From Pigoraptor chileana (lineage: Eukaryota; Opisthokonta; Filasterea): a DNA stretch of 20,280 bases. The notes below the pieces were generated by a model. That model was not told the origin of the DNA. It ran no database searches and saw only the letters and a program-made list of their open reading frames with translations. How positions within the stretch are numbered: the first letter of the stretch is position 1; each line of letters begins with the position of its first letter. The translations under genes were made by a program, and so were the position numbers. The DNA is taken from positions 1-20,280 of the forward strand of contig CALSCR010001784.1 of NCBI GenBank assembly GCA_943704495.1, written 5' to 3'. Below, in pieces: positions 7,854-16,759 of the stretch.

Positions 7854-9989
7854 ATGGCGCACGAGGTGAAGCGCCAGAAGATCTCCGAGACTCTCCATGT
7901 CGCCACTCGGATTGCGGATGATGCCGCTCCAGCCGAAACACCGGGGTTCGGCATGTCCTCCGAAGAGGATGTGGGCATCACGGAATATATTTCAGATCAT
8001 GCAGGATTCTTTGGAGTGCTGAAGCAGCGCTATACGGACTTCCTTGTGAATGAGATCGACCTCACTGGCAACGTTGTCCACCTCACAGATCTCACGGTAT
8101 CTCGCCCAGCACCTGCACCCGAACCGGAAGAGAATAAGGTGGGCGGCGATGGAGAGGATGCCGCGGAGCAGGAAGATGCGCTGGTGGTTACGCTTGGAGA
8201 AAGCGCAGCGCGAGAGATCCGAGAGCTGGCGGCTTCCCACGAACGGGAGCGAGTTGTGCTCGTTCCTTTCACCGGTGACAAGGGGGCGCGCACAAAGGCA
8301 CACGAGGCGATACGACGCTGCTGCCCAAATCTGTCCAGCGACACAGTCGATGGTGCCACTCCTGAACAAAAGTCTGTGCGTGTGCGATTGAATCGGGACT
8401 CGCAAGGGAACAGGCGTGACAGGCGGGGAGGAAATAACCGCCCGAAGGGACCGGACTACACGGCGTTTGTGCTCTACAAGGAGAACCGTGACACAATGTC
8501 CGCCATCAGCCTGCTTGCGACTCTGTTGAAGGGCAACAACAAGCAGTTTTCATACGCCGGTACAAAAGATCGGCGTGGAGTCACAGCGCAGAACGTGGCG
8601 GTGTTCAGGATCACCCCGGAGCGTCTCGGTGGACTGAACAAGACCCTGATGGGGATTCGGCTTGGGAATTTTCGTCCCGTATCTGTACCCTTGCGCCTGG
8701 GGGAACTGCGAGGCAACCGCTTTGTCATAACCATTCGCAATGTTACATGTGATGCCGAAACGGCGAATTCAGCGTGCGCATCCTTGTCGCAGAGGGGCTT
8801 TATTAACTATTACGGGCTGCAGCGGTTTGGAACAACATCGATTCCCACGCATGCAATTGGGAGTGCGCTTTTGCGAGGCCAGTATGAGCGGGCGGTTGAT
8901 CTCATCCTTGCTCCTCGTGAAAACGATACCCCGGAGCTTTCACGCGCTCGGAAATTGTGGACAGAGAAGCGCGATCCCGCAGCCGCGCTTGCAATGCTCC
9001 CCCGGCAATTTGACATTGAGCGGCGTCTGCTTCACAGCCTCGACGCCAACGGAAAGACGGATTATCTTGGGGCGATACGCATCGGCATCCCGCGCAATCT
9101 GCGGCTCATGTATGTGCACAGCTATCAAAGCCATGTGTGGAACCTGATGGCGTCGGAGCGCATTCGGCGATACGGCATTGGTGGCGCGGTATGTGGGGAC
9201 GTTGTTGTGGCACAGCCGGGCGACTCGATTGAGGAGAGCGCCCAGGAGGATCTTCCCGAGGGGCACGCCGCTGCTGACGTCCCTGCGACTGCCGATGCCC
9301 CTGCGGAGTCGACCGATGCTGCTGATGGAGCGGCTGCGGTTGCGTCGGAAGATAGGACTCGCAGCACGGCGGCGAAGGTGCGCGTGCTCACGGCGGAGGA
9401 CGCAGCGTCCGGTCGATACTCTATCCACGACGTGCTGTTGCCGCTTCCCGGGTACGATGTGATATATCCCGCTCACGAAATTGGAGAGATGTATCACGTG
9501 CGAATGCGCCACGACGAAATTGATTTGTCGGAGGCGGGGCGATCTCGTCTGCGTGAGTTTGCGCTTTCGGGTGGATATCGGCCACTGGTTGCACGGCCGG
9601 CAGACTTTGTGTGGCGGCTCATCCGCTACTCGGATCCCAATGAGACTCTTGCCAAGACCGATTTGGACCGACTGAAGGAGAGAACTAGCGGGACGTCTTC
9701 AGCGGGCGACCGCATGGAGACGGACAGCGTTGCGTCGACTGCGCAGTTGGCCGATGCGAGCAAGCCATACGTGGCGCTTCAGTTTGAAATGTCGCTGCCG
9801 TCGTCGACGTATGCAACGATGGCCATACGGGAGCTGCTGAAGTCCTCGACTGTCACTCGGCATCATGCGCAGCGAAATGCGATGGGCCCATCGCAGCCGC
9901 AGAGCACGGAGAACGAGGTGGTGGTGGCCGACAGCACATCCGCCGCAGTGGCAGTGGTGACGGCCGACGGCGCCGAGCCAATGAATTGA
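7854..9989 (+). CDS. PUS7: tRNA/mRNA pseudouridine synthase of the TruD family (Pus7)
   Basis: Pus7 converts uridine to pseudouridine in tRNAs, U2 snRNA and mRNAs. The single open frame gives 711 residues, slightly longer than yeast and human Pus7. The N-terminal segment ISDHAGFFGVLKQRYTDFLV is typical. The catalytic motif is YAGTKDRRGVTAQ with Asp239 as the nucleophile. FINYYGLQRFG and the C-terminal blocks MYVHSYQSHVWN, EIGEMYHVRMRHDE, LSGGYRP and FEMSLPSSTYATMAIRELL are all present, so the enzyme looks complete. An Arg/Gly-rich stretch precedes the catalytic core, and a low-complexity Ala/Glu/Asp insert lies between two C-terminal blocks near 9220-9360. The last 45 residues are a disordered tail. 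Start: first ATG of the frame (CAAATGG context); nine codons upstream there is only a GTG. It is the only intronless complete gene here. Confidence 0.96.
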   Translation: MAHEVKRQKISETLHVATRIADDAAPAETPGFGMSSEEDVGITEYISDHAGFFGVLKQRYTDFLVNEIDLTGNVVHLTDLTVSRPAPAPEPEENKVGGDGEDAAEQEDALVVTLGESAAREIRELAASHERERVVLVPFTGDKGARTKAHEAIRRCCPNLSSDTVDGATPEQKSVRVRLNRDSQGNRRDRRGGNNRPKGPDYTAFVLYKENRDTMSAISLLATLLKGNNKQFSYAGTKDRRGVTAQNVAVFRITPERLGGLNKTLMGIRLGNFRPVSVPLRLGELRGNRFVITIRNVTCDAETANSACASLSQRGFINYYGLQRFGTTSIPTHAIGSALLRGQYERAVDLILAPRENDTPELSRARKLWTEKRDPAAALAMLPRQFDIERRLLHSLDANGKTDYLGAIRIGIPRNLRLMYVHSYQSHVWNLMASERIRRYGIGGAVCGDVVVAQPGDSIEESAQEDLPEGHAAADVPATADAPAESTDAADGAAAVASEDRTRSTAAKVRVLTAEDAASGRYSIHDVLLPLPGYDVIYPAHEIGEMYHVRMRHDEIDLSEAGRSRLREFALSGGYRPLVARPADFVWRLIRYSDPNETLAKTDLDRLKERTSGTSSAGDRMETDSVASTAQLADASKPYVALQFEMSLPSSTYATMAIRELLKSSTVTRHHAQRNAMGPSQPQSTENEVVVADSTSAAVAVVTADGAEPMN

Positions 9990-10546
9990 TGCTGTGTGGG
10001 CTCAATTTTGGCCAATCATGGCTCAATGAATTCTGGCGGGAAATCAGATTTTGAATTTTGGCGCGTGCCATCATTCGGCCACCCACACACACATCCACTT
10101 GCATCCACTCACTCTCGCATCCACTTGACACACGCACACTCACTCACACTACACATGCACATGCACATATATATACACCTGCATGAACTAGCTGAAAGTC
10201 GAAAACTTCGTTTTACGGCTCGCATTACCCAGTCGGAGTGTTGACTGCCGCGCCGCGCTATTATACCGGCATCGGATATCCATCCCGACTTTAAAACGAT
10301 CGAGTTGCCCACCCAAAGTCATCAAAATCGAGGATAATCACCGAAAAAGGTCTCAAAAAAGATAATTGGTAATGAACCATGCCTTTTCACGCGGGGAGTT
10401 AAGCATTTACAGTAAATTGATTTCAATAGATCCACTTCAACACCTTTCAGTCGAGTGTATTTCCAGAAGTCCAATCAATCATAAAATAACAATACTAACA
10501 ACCAGTTACATTTTCGTAAAGTGGATTAGATCAAAGACAAGTAAAA
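9990..10546. other. Intergenic region between PUS7 and DMC1
   Basis: 557 bases holding the PUS7 3' flank and the DMC1 promoter. A CA-rich simple-repeat tract with ACATGCACATGCACATATATATAC lies at about 10080-10185. No gene was seen; the last 200 bases are AT-rich. Confidence 0.5.
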
Positions 10547-12440
10547 ATGAATGCCAACGACGACCAAGTTGTTGCGGACCAGGCTATGCAGGATGACGGC
10601 GGGGTATGTTACCGATGCCAAGCACCTAAATTTTTATATGAAGAGGTTGTGCACGTTTCAATCGCTGAATTCAATCGGACATAAATCCAGGAGCTCTTCT
10701 TTCAAGACGTTGACGAGCTCCAAAAGCACAACATCAATGCCGCCGACATCGCGAAGCTCAAACTGGCCGGCATCTGCACTGTCAAGGTCTGAAAGCATCA
10801 GTCCAACAGTATATGCTGGCATTTTGTATGTGTCGCACATGCTAACACAAAGATTGTAACTCGATGGAAAGCAGGGTGTGGCCATGGCGACTCGCAAAAA
10901 CCTGTGCAACATCAAAGGCATCTCTGAAGCCAAGATGGAGAAGATGAAGGAAGCTGCTGCAAAAATGCTTGTGAGTTCCTAATAATTTGCACTTCTGCGT
11001 TATCACAACTGCACACAACTAACCCGCATTCATTACTGTTGTGTTTTAGGATAACGGCTTTATCACCGCCCTCGAGTTTTCGGTTCGACGCCAGAATATC
11101 TTCCAAATAGGTACCGGCAGCGTCGAGCTGAACAAGCTTCTTGGAGGTGAGAGTTTTGTAAGTGCTTTTGCGCACAAGACATAACCTGCATGGGCGATCC
11201 ACTCAAATACGACGGTTTTGTCGCAGGTGGCATGGAGAGCATGGCCATTACGGAGATTTTCGGCGAGTTCCGCACGGGCAAGACGCAGATATGTCACACT
11301 CTCTGCATTACGACGCAGCTACCCGCTGAGCTTGGAGGTGCCGGAGGCAAGGTGGCCTACATCGACACCGAGGTTAGTGCGCTCACACACACTGCCAACA
11401 CATTTGTATTGCTTGAATGCTACTAATGAGTTACAACAATATCATACAATTGCAGGGCACTTTATATCCGTCACGAACCCAACCCATCGCTGTGCATCCA
11501 TCCACCCACCCAACTCGTTGTTATTGCGTCTCGTCGCCTCCTTAACTTGCTCGCCGTTCTGGCGGAATCACTCGTCCCGACCGTCTTGCAGCCATCGCAG
11601 ACCGGTTTAATCTGGACAGGAATGCAGTTCTTGAGAACGTCATGTTCGCGCGCGCGTTCAACAGTAAGTAACAAACACTAACCAAGGCCATGATTCACTC
11701 CTTACGCACACTTGCACTAAATATGTTCCACCCGTGCTGCAGGTGAGCACCAGATGGACCTCATCAACATGTGCGCCGCAAAGTTCGCCGAGGAACGCGG
11801 CATCTACCGTCTTCTCGTAAGTTCCACGGACATATCCTGTTCGTTTGGTTGTCGCGAATCGAACCTGACTGACATTCCGTTCCCTATTCGCAGATAATTG
11901 ACTCGGTCATGGCCATGTTCCGTGTCGACTTTTGCGGGCGCGGAGAGCTTGCTGATCGCCAGCAGAAGCTTGGACAAATGCTTTCCCGCCTCATGAAGCT
12001 GGCGGAAGAGTTCAACATTGCTGTTGTCATCACGAACCAGGCGAGTATGATGAACACAACGCTTAAACGTCCACTGGCTCCTCTTGTGCTCCACACACAA
12101 TAAGCTAACGCACACCCTTTCATCGTTAACAAATCCAACAGATGACGGCCGATCCCGGTGCCGGAATGGTAAGTGTATTGTCTGCATTGAAATCGAAGCA
12201 ATGATGTTGCAGCTGTTGACTAATCGAAAAAGCAACTCAAATGTCTTGCAGACGTTCGTCCCAGACCCCAAGAAGCCCATCGGAGGCAATATCATTGCTC
12301 ACGCATCAACGACCCGTCTGTACCTGCGCAAGGGCCGCGGTGAGACGCGCGTATGCAAGATCTACGACAGCCCCAACCTGCCCGAGTCAGAGGCGATGTT
12401 TGCGATCACGGAGGGCGGCATCACAGATGGAAAGGATTGA
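10547..12440 (+). CDS. DMC1: Meiotic recombinase Dmc1
   Basis: Dmc1 forms filaments on single-stranded DNA and drives strand exchange between homologues in meiosis. Eleven exons: 10547-10603, 10691-10786, 10875-10970, 11050-11146, 11227-11372, 11456-11463, 11572-11663, 11743-11816, 11894-12040, 12142-12168, 12252-12440; 342 residues (human 340), all phases match. The N-terminal helix-hairpin-helix domain ([19 protein letters not shown]) precedes Walker A GEFRTGKT (128-135), the EGTFRPDR loop, Walker B LLIID (Asp225), [12 protein letters not shown], loop 2 [11 protein letters not shown] and [10 protein letters not shown]. The residues [21 protein letters not shown] and [11 protein letters not shown] point to Dmc1 rather than Rad51. 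The gene has an 8-base and a 27-base micro-exon, an AT-AC intron (11464-11571) and a GC-AG intron (12041-12141). Start: ATG 10547 gives [10 protein letters not shown], like the Dmc1 N-terminus. Confidence 0.96.
11464..11571 (+). other. DMC1: Candidate U12-type AT-AC intron in DMC1
   Basis: The intron begins ATATCCGTC and ends GGAATCAC, with TCCTTAAC at 11539-11546 matching the U12 branch-site consensus exactly; the branch A is 26 bases from the end. No AG exists between 11456 and the coding RPDR, so no GT-AG intron can be drawn. Removing it joins GGC ACT TT to T CGT CCC and restores the invariant GTFRPDR of RecA-family recombinases. Confidence 0.82.
12041..12141 (+). other. DMC1: GC-AG intron in DMC1
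   Basis: The conserved ITNQ-MTADPG junction requires splicing from CAG|GCGAGT to CAACAG|ATG. The donor is GC with otherwise strong complementarity to U1. GC-AG introns are a normal minority class of U2-type introns. Confidence 0.85.
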
Positions 12441-12573
12441 CGTTTGAGCACCGAACAGTGGTAGTGTGTGACAGGCATCTACTAAAGCGCGTATTTCGGT
12501 GTGTCAAGTACCATATTGTATAATGCATTTTGATAAACTTCTTATTACAAAATCCGATACCCGAATTCATTTG

Positions 12574-13096
12574 ATGAGCGTGGGTGGACTTGCGATGAGC
12601 ACATGGACGACCAGGCCTGTGTGGGCAAAGATTCCACAAATAAGCCGTGATGCACACATGTCATCGTTGGGTGGGCAAGGTCGAAGGACTGCCAAACGAA
12701 GGCAACACACGGAGCACCGTCTCTTCAGTGAGATGGTCCGCTCGCACGCCCTTGCGCCTTTGGGGAAAGTCCCCGGACACGCGGCAGAAAGTGCCGTCCC
12801 AAGAGGGATTACAACCCACGCCGCCGCTCAATAGCGTTGAAGCATTTTGGTGAGTGTTTTATCTCACAACGCGGGGTGTGTGTTCTTAGCACTGCTCTTT
12901 CGTGATTGCGGACGAGTTTTTTGGGGCGTCTCTGTTGGAGTGCTGTTGTTTTGTTTTGTTGTTTTTGTTGACTGTCTTGGTTTTATTGTGTTGTGTGTTT
13001 GTACACTAACATGCGTTTGCCTTTCTCTGTATCTCTTTCCCCACTCTTTCCCACTCTTTGCCCGTAGCCGAGCTGAGTGACGACGAGGGCCCTTAG
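12574..13096 (+). other. Possible small unrecognised gene or spliced 3' UTR
   Basis: Bases 12850-13067 have the look of a plus-strand U2 intron: donor GTGAGT, an ACTAAC branch-like motif at 13005-13010, a long pyrimidine tract and TAG acceptor. One frame read across it gives a very basic segment ending ALKHF joined to AELSDDEGP and a stop at 13094-13096. That frame is closed by a TGA at 12729-12731, so an upstream splice would be needed to reach an ATG. Another frame from ATG 12574 gives 86 residues ending at TAG 12834. I recognise no family, and either the spliced reading or a DMC1 3' UTR intron is possible. Confidence 0.3.
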
Positions 13097-13385
13097 TCAT
13101 AGCACAGTTATGCAGTCAGCAGCGCGTCCTCTCCATGAGGCCGCCGCCGTCAACACAACGGGGCTCACTCTCGACATGCCCACCCCACCCCCACCCCCCA
13201 CAAACGAGAGAGGTTTATCATGTGTGCCACTGCTGCATCCCAAGACCTGGACTGTGTGCTTTTCAGCGCACGGACGAGTTGTTGGCGATTTCCATTTTTG
13301 CGTGTGTCATTTGTTGTGATCCACTGCACCATGCGCGGGCAAAACGTTTCCCACGATTCAGTCATAGAATTGGAATGTTAAGCAT

Positions 13386-13469
13386 GATTCGCACCGTGAT
13401 AGCGAGTAACATAACGACAAGTGATTAGATTCGCACCGTGATAGCGAGTAACATAACGACAAGTGATTA
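13386..13469. repeat. Perfect 42-bp tandem duplication
   Basis: Copies 13386-13427 and 13428-13469 are identical, each starting GATTCGCACCGTGATAGCG and ending ACAAGTGATTA. It lies about 60 bases beyond the helicase stop codon in intergenic DNA. The identity suggests a recent duplication or replication slippage. Confidence 0.95.
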
Positions 13470-13532
13470 AAGATGCAACTAGAGAGTACCGGTGGTGCGC
13501 CCAGCTAGAATGTGCAACATGAAAATTCCTTT

Positions 13533-14312
13533 TCATTTGGGTTTGGGAGGGCTGCTTGCCGTTGAGGGTATCGTCACTTCTTTGAATAAAATCCCGAGTT
13601 CTCGGCCAACATTGTCGACAAAGCGCAGTTCTCCCCTTGATGCGAGCGTGATGACCTTCCCCTCGGAAAACCCGGGCTTTTCAAGGAGGAACATGTCGCC
13701 GCCTGCAGCCGCAGACGCGTCCTTGCCGTCCTGGGTGGGCGGTGTAGCTGCATGGTCTGTAGCCTGCTTGTTACCAACCCGCCCCACCCGTCCAGACACA
13801 TGCACATACGCATGGGCGTTGCGGGATGGCTCCATGAGAAACACCCGCTCCAAACCAGGGAAGTCCAATCCACGCGACGTTGCCTCAGTGGCCACAAAGA
13901 CCAGCGGGCGCTTGGCTTTGGGATTGACGCCACTCTCATTCGCAGTGGATTCGGATCCCTTCTTCACAGACGCGGACTTCTCTTTCTTTTCGTGTGAGAC
14001 GAGCATGTTGCTGAGTTCTAGGCGTTTGTCAATGCCACGCGACGCCGTTTCCTCGTGGAGGGCGTATGCTTTGAGGTTGCGATCCCGAAGTCGCTCGACA
14101 AATTCACTCACGCGGGCGCTGTCGGCAACAAATACAAGCGCAGGAACGAGCGGATCCTGCATGGTCGGGCCAATCGACGTTGCAATTGCAAGTTATTCAA
14201 TTGGCGAACCCACTCAATATTGTCGCAACAATCACGTGTGCACGGATTGGAAGGGCCTCTTGTAGCCCACAATTTGACAATCCACATGAAACACACCCAC
14301 CCATAACACACG

Positions 14313-14373
<61 letters not shown>

Positions 14374-16249
14374 ACACACACACACAACACCACATCTCCA
14401 GCACACTCACTCACACACGCACAAACAGTACACAAACACCGCACGCAACCACCACACACAACATATTACAATCCGCACCCACCTGCTGCACGAGCGCAAC
14501 CAGCTTTGCAATCTTAGCGTCCAGAGTATTATCGCATAGCGCCACGCAGTGCTCCACCTTTGCCGGCGGCAGCAGAGCACCCACCGACACAGTGTGTATG
14601 AGAGCACCGGTCAGTCGCGCAGCAATGATCTTGAGTGCGCGCGTGACCGTGGCGGACACAAGCACCAGCTGCGGCAGATTTGTGCGCCGCTGCAAGAGCA
14701 CGGCGTCGTCGGCAGCGTCGATATCGGCCAGCGCATCCTCTCGACTAGACTGGTGCGGGTCGTAAACATCCCCCATCTGCGTAAACGGCTCGATTCCCAG
14801 CGCCTGCTGCAACGCCACCGCCCCCGCCGTCGGGTGCTTGTCGCGCACCTCAATCTTTTTTGGGGTGGCCTCGGCGCTCGACAGCGGCTTGAGGACGGCG
14901 TCTGCTTCGTCCACAACCACCAGCCGCGGCGGGTTTGCGCGCCCGAAGAGCATAGGGTCATGCGCAACGGCCTCGTTGAACGCGCGCGGCGTCGCCACCA
15001 CAATCGGGGGCGCCAATACGCGGTATGCCGCCACCTGCTGGTCAATCGGCACTCCCGGCAGCATCGCCATGACCAAGTTCGGATATCCGGACAGGTGTGC
15101 CGCAAGCGCCGCAATCTGCGTGGCGAGCTCTCGGGTGGGCGTGAGGATGAGCACGGAGCCGGCCTTCTGCCTCAGCGAGCTGCGGGACCACGCAATGACG
15201 GGGAGCAGATACGCAAGTGTCTTGCCGCTGCCCGTGCACGCGTGGATGTGCACACTCTCCCCAGCAAATATCCGCGGCAAGGCGTCTTTTTGCACGTCCG
15301 TCGGCACCTCGAAGCCGAGTCTGTAAAGGCGGTTAATAAGCTCGCCGTCAAGCTTCAAATCCGCGAATCGTTCAATGTGAGACTGACAGGGAGTCGGCGA
15401 CGGCGTGAACAGTGCGCGGGAGGGTTGTGCCAAACGGTTAGTACACAAAAATTAAAGGAGACAGGCTGAAGATCCAATGATGAGCTGATTATATACTCAC
15501 GCGCGTTGAATTTGACGACCGTTTTCGCAGTGCTGAAGATGGGAGTATGAAAGGCGATGGAGAGAGCAGGGGGAAAGGATGTGTGTGTGTGTGTGTGTGT
15601 GAAAAGTGAATAGCAAGCGACGGAGAGAGGTGCAGAGAGAGAGGGGTCCACCAAGCCCTCGCCATATCCGCCCCTAGCACGCGCTGTCCATCAGCATGAC
15701 CGAAAACTCGACCACATTCCGACAATTGGGACTAATGCGAATTTCGCCAGCCCACTCCAATACGCTTCCATGGTCAAGGGAGGAATGCAGGCCCGTCTAA
15801 ATCGTCCACTAAAGACAGCACACACACACACACCCACACACACCCACACACACACACACCTGTGGCTTCAAGTACTTTGCGCAGCTGCGAATTCTTCTTC
15901 AGCACAATCTGTGGATCGTCAGCAGCAGCCTGACGCACTGGCTGCCTCTGTAAATGCGCGGGAATGCCCCGAGAGGACTCATGCTTCCCAGTTGCGCGCG
16001 ACCGACCGCCCAAACCACCTACACTCTTGCTGCTCTGCTTGCGCGCATCATCCTGAGGTCGCCCCTCCGTAAACGCCCTCACCAGGGAGTGTGAGTGCTG
16101 TCTCGGTCGGTGTTGATTCACGCCGGTGACAATTGCACGCCCTCCCCAGCCCCTGAATTGTAGCGGATGCCAAGCGAGCGCACGCAAAACAGCTGCAGTG
16201 CGAACAGTCGGCAATAGCGACACGTGTTAGATCCACGCCACGATGCCAT
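13533..16249 (-). CDS. DEAD-box RNA helicase, probably mitochondrial
   Basis: Model on the minus strand: exons 16249-16139, 16052-15860, 15532-15501, 15382-14483, 14156-13533; 619 residues. The last two exons are certain; the first three are chosen by splice signals and phase. Motifs: Q-motif region FADLKL and FEVPTDVQ, Walker A ACTGSGKT (160-167), PTRELA (194-199), DEAD (270-273), SAT (355-357), motif V ATEATSRGLD (501-510), motif VI HVSGRVGR (531-538). All core ATPase and RNA-binding motifs are present; motif VI lacks its first Arg. The DEAD-to-SAT spacing is about 80 residues, far more than usual, because of an inserted loop, and a Lys/Ser-rich insert sits before motif V. The N-terminus MASWRGSNTCRYCRLFALQL looks like a mitochondrial presequence, so a DDX28/MRH4-like organellar role is plausible. 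Alternative: translation starting at ATG 15665 through a CA-repeat exon, in the same phase. Confidence 0.85.
14306..14389. repeat. (CA)n microsatellite inside a helicase intron
   Basis: A nearly pure CA tract of about 80 bases with one GA interruption, inside the 326-base last intron of the helicase gene (14157-14482). The transcript carries it as UG repeats. Confidence 0.95.
15581..15859. repeat. Two CA/GT microsatellites in a helicase intron
   Basis: (GT)10 at 15581-15601 and a CA tract with CCC interruptions at about 15819-15859, both inside the proposed intron 15533-15859. The second starts right at the donor, so the 5' splice site is GTGTGTGT, and an alternative donor two bases further is possible. 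Confidence 0.85.
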
Positions 16250-16759
16250 GGTGTTATGATCATGTCGCTGCCAACTGTATTGCATGCAGGGGAAGTCAAG
16301 GCAGCCTCTGAGTGCACCAGAGTTTACCTGCCACTCCAAGAGTGCTCATCATTCCGTTTTGAGCCGTCATGCACGACAACAAAGCAGACATAAATACAGC
16401 GGACAAATATTGAGCGAATTATAAGTGTTCGTATTCGTGGGTTTGCTGAGTGTAGTGTGGTGCAAATACAGCTGACCGAGTAAGTTCGATGCTGAGTCAG
16501 GACTGCCAGTCTTGCACGTGCAGCCAGCCATGATGTCACGATCCGACACAACCTGAAACAGCAGTGCTGTGCTGTGATGGATGCAATCAATAATGAGGTT
16601 CTCACTGTTCGGCATTGCAACATACATCGCAAACAGCCTTCACGGTGTGTGAAGGCAACAGTGTTGATACTAGAAAGCGCAAGAAAGATGTGGCTGTAAA
16701 TAGATTACTGTTATTGTGCGATGCTATCTCTTGACTGTTGACTGAACGCGCAACGCACG
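16250..16759. other. Divergent promoter region between helicase and FAM204A-like gene
   Basis: 510 bases between two outward-facing genes. No supported gene. If the helicase 5' exon is wrong, its true first exon may lie here. Confidence 0.45.

Larger units (their letters stand above)
12441..13532. other. Long convergent intergenic region (DMC1 and helicase 3' ends)
   Basis: 1.09 kb between two gene 3' ends. It holds intron-like sequence with a possible small plus-strand gene or spliced 3' UTR (about 12574-13096) and a perfect 42-bp tandem duplication (13386-13469). Otherwise nothing is recognised. Confidence 0.5.

Noticed and set aside
13492-14265. 257-codon plus-strand open frame
   Set aside because: Antisense shadow of the last helicase exon (13533-14156).
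14197-14459. Minus-strand frames of Cys-Val repeats
   Set aside because: Translation of the (CA)n microsatellite in an intron; not coding.
14549-15469. 306-codon plus-strand open frame
   Set aside because: It is exactly antisense to the DEAD-box helicase exon, which carries all family motifs; the plus frame has no recognisable domain and reflects codon bias of the real gene.
15674-15790. Minus-strand open run including EWAGEIRISPN as the end of a separate gene
   Set aside because: It requires a weaker acceptor and places a stop eight bases before another start; the single helicase gene model has better splice signals. Kept as an alternative only.
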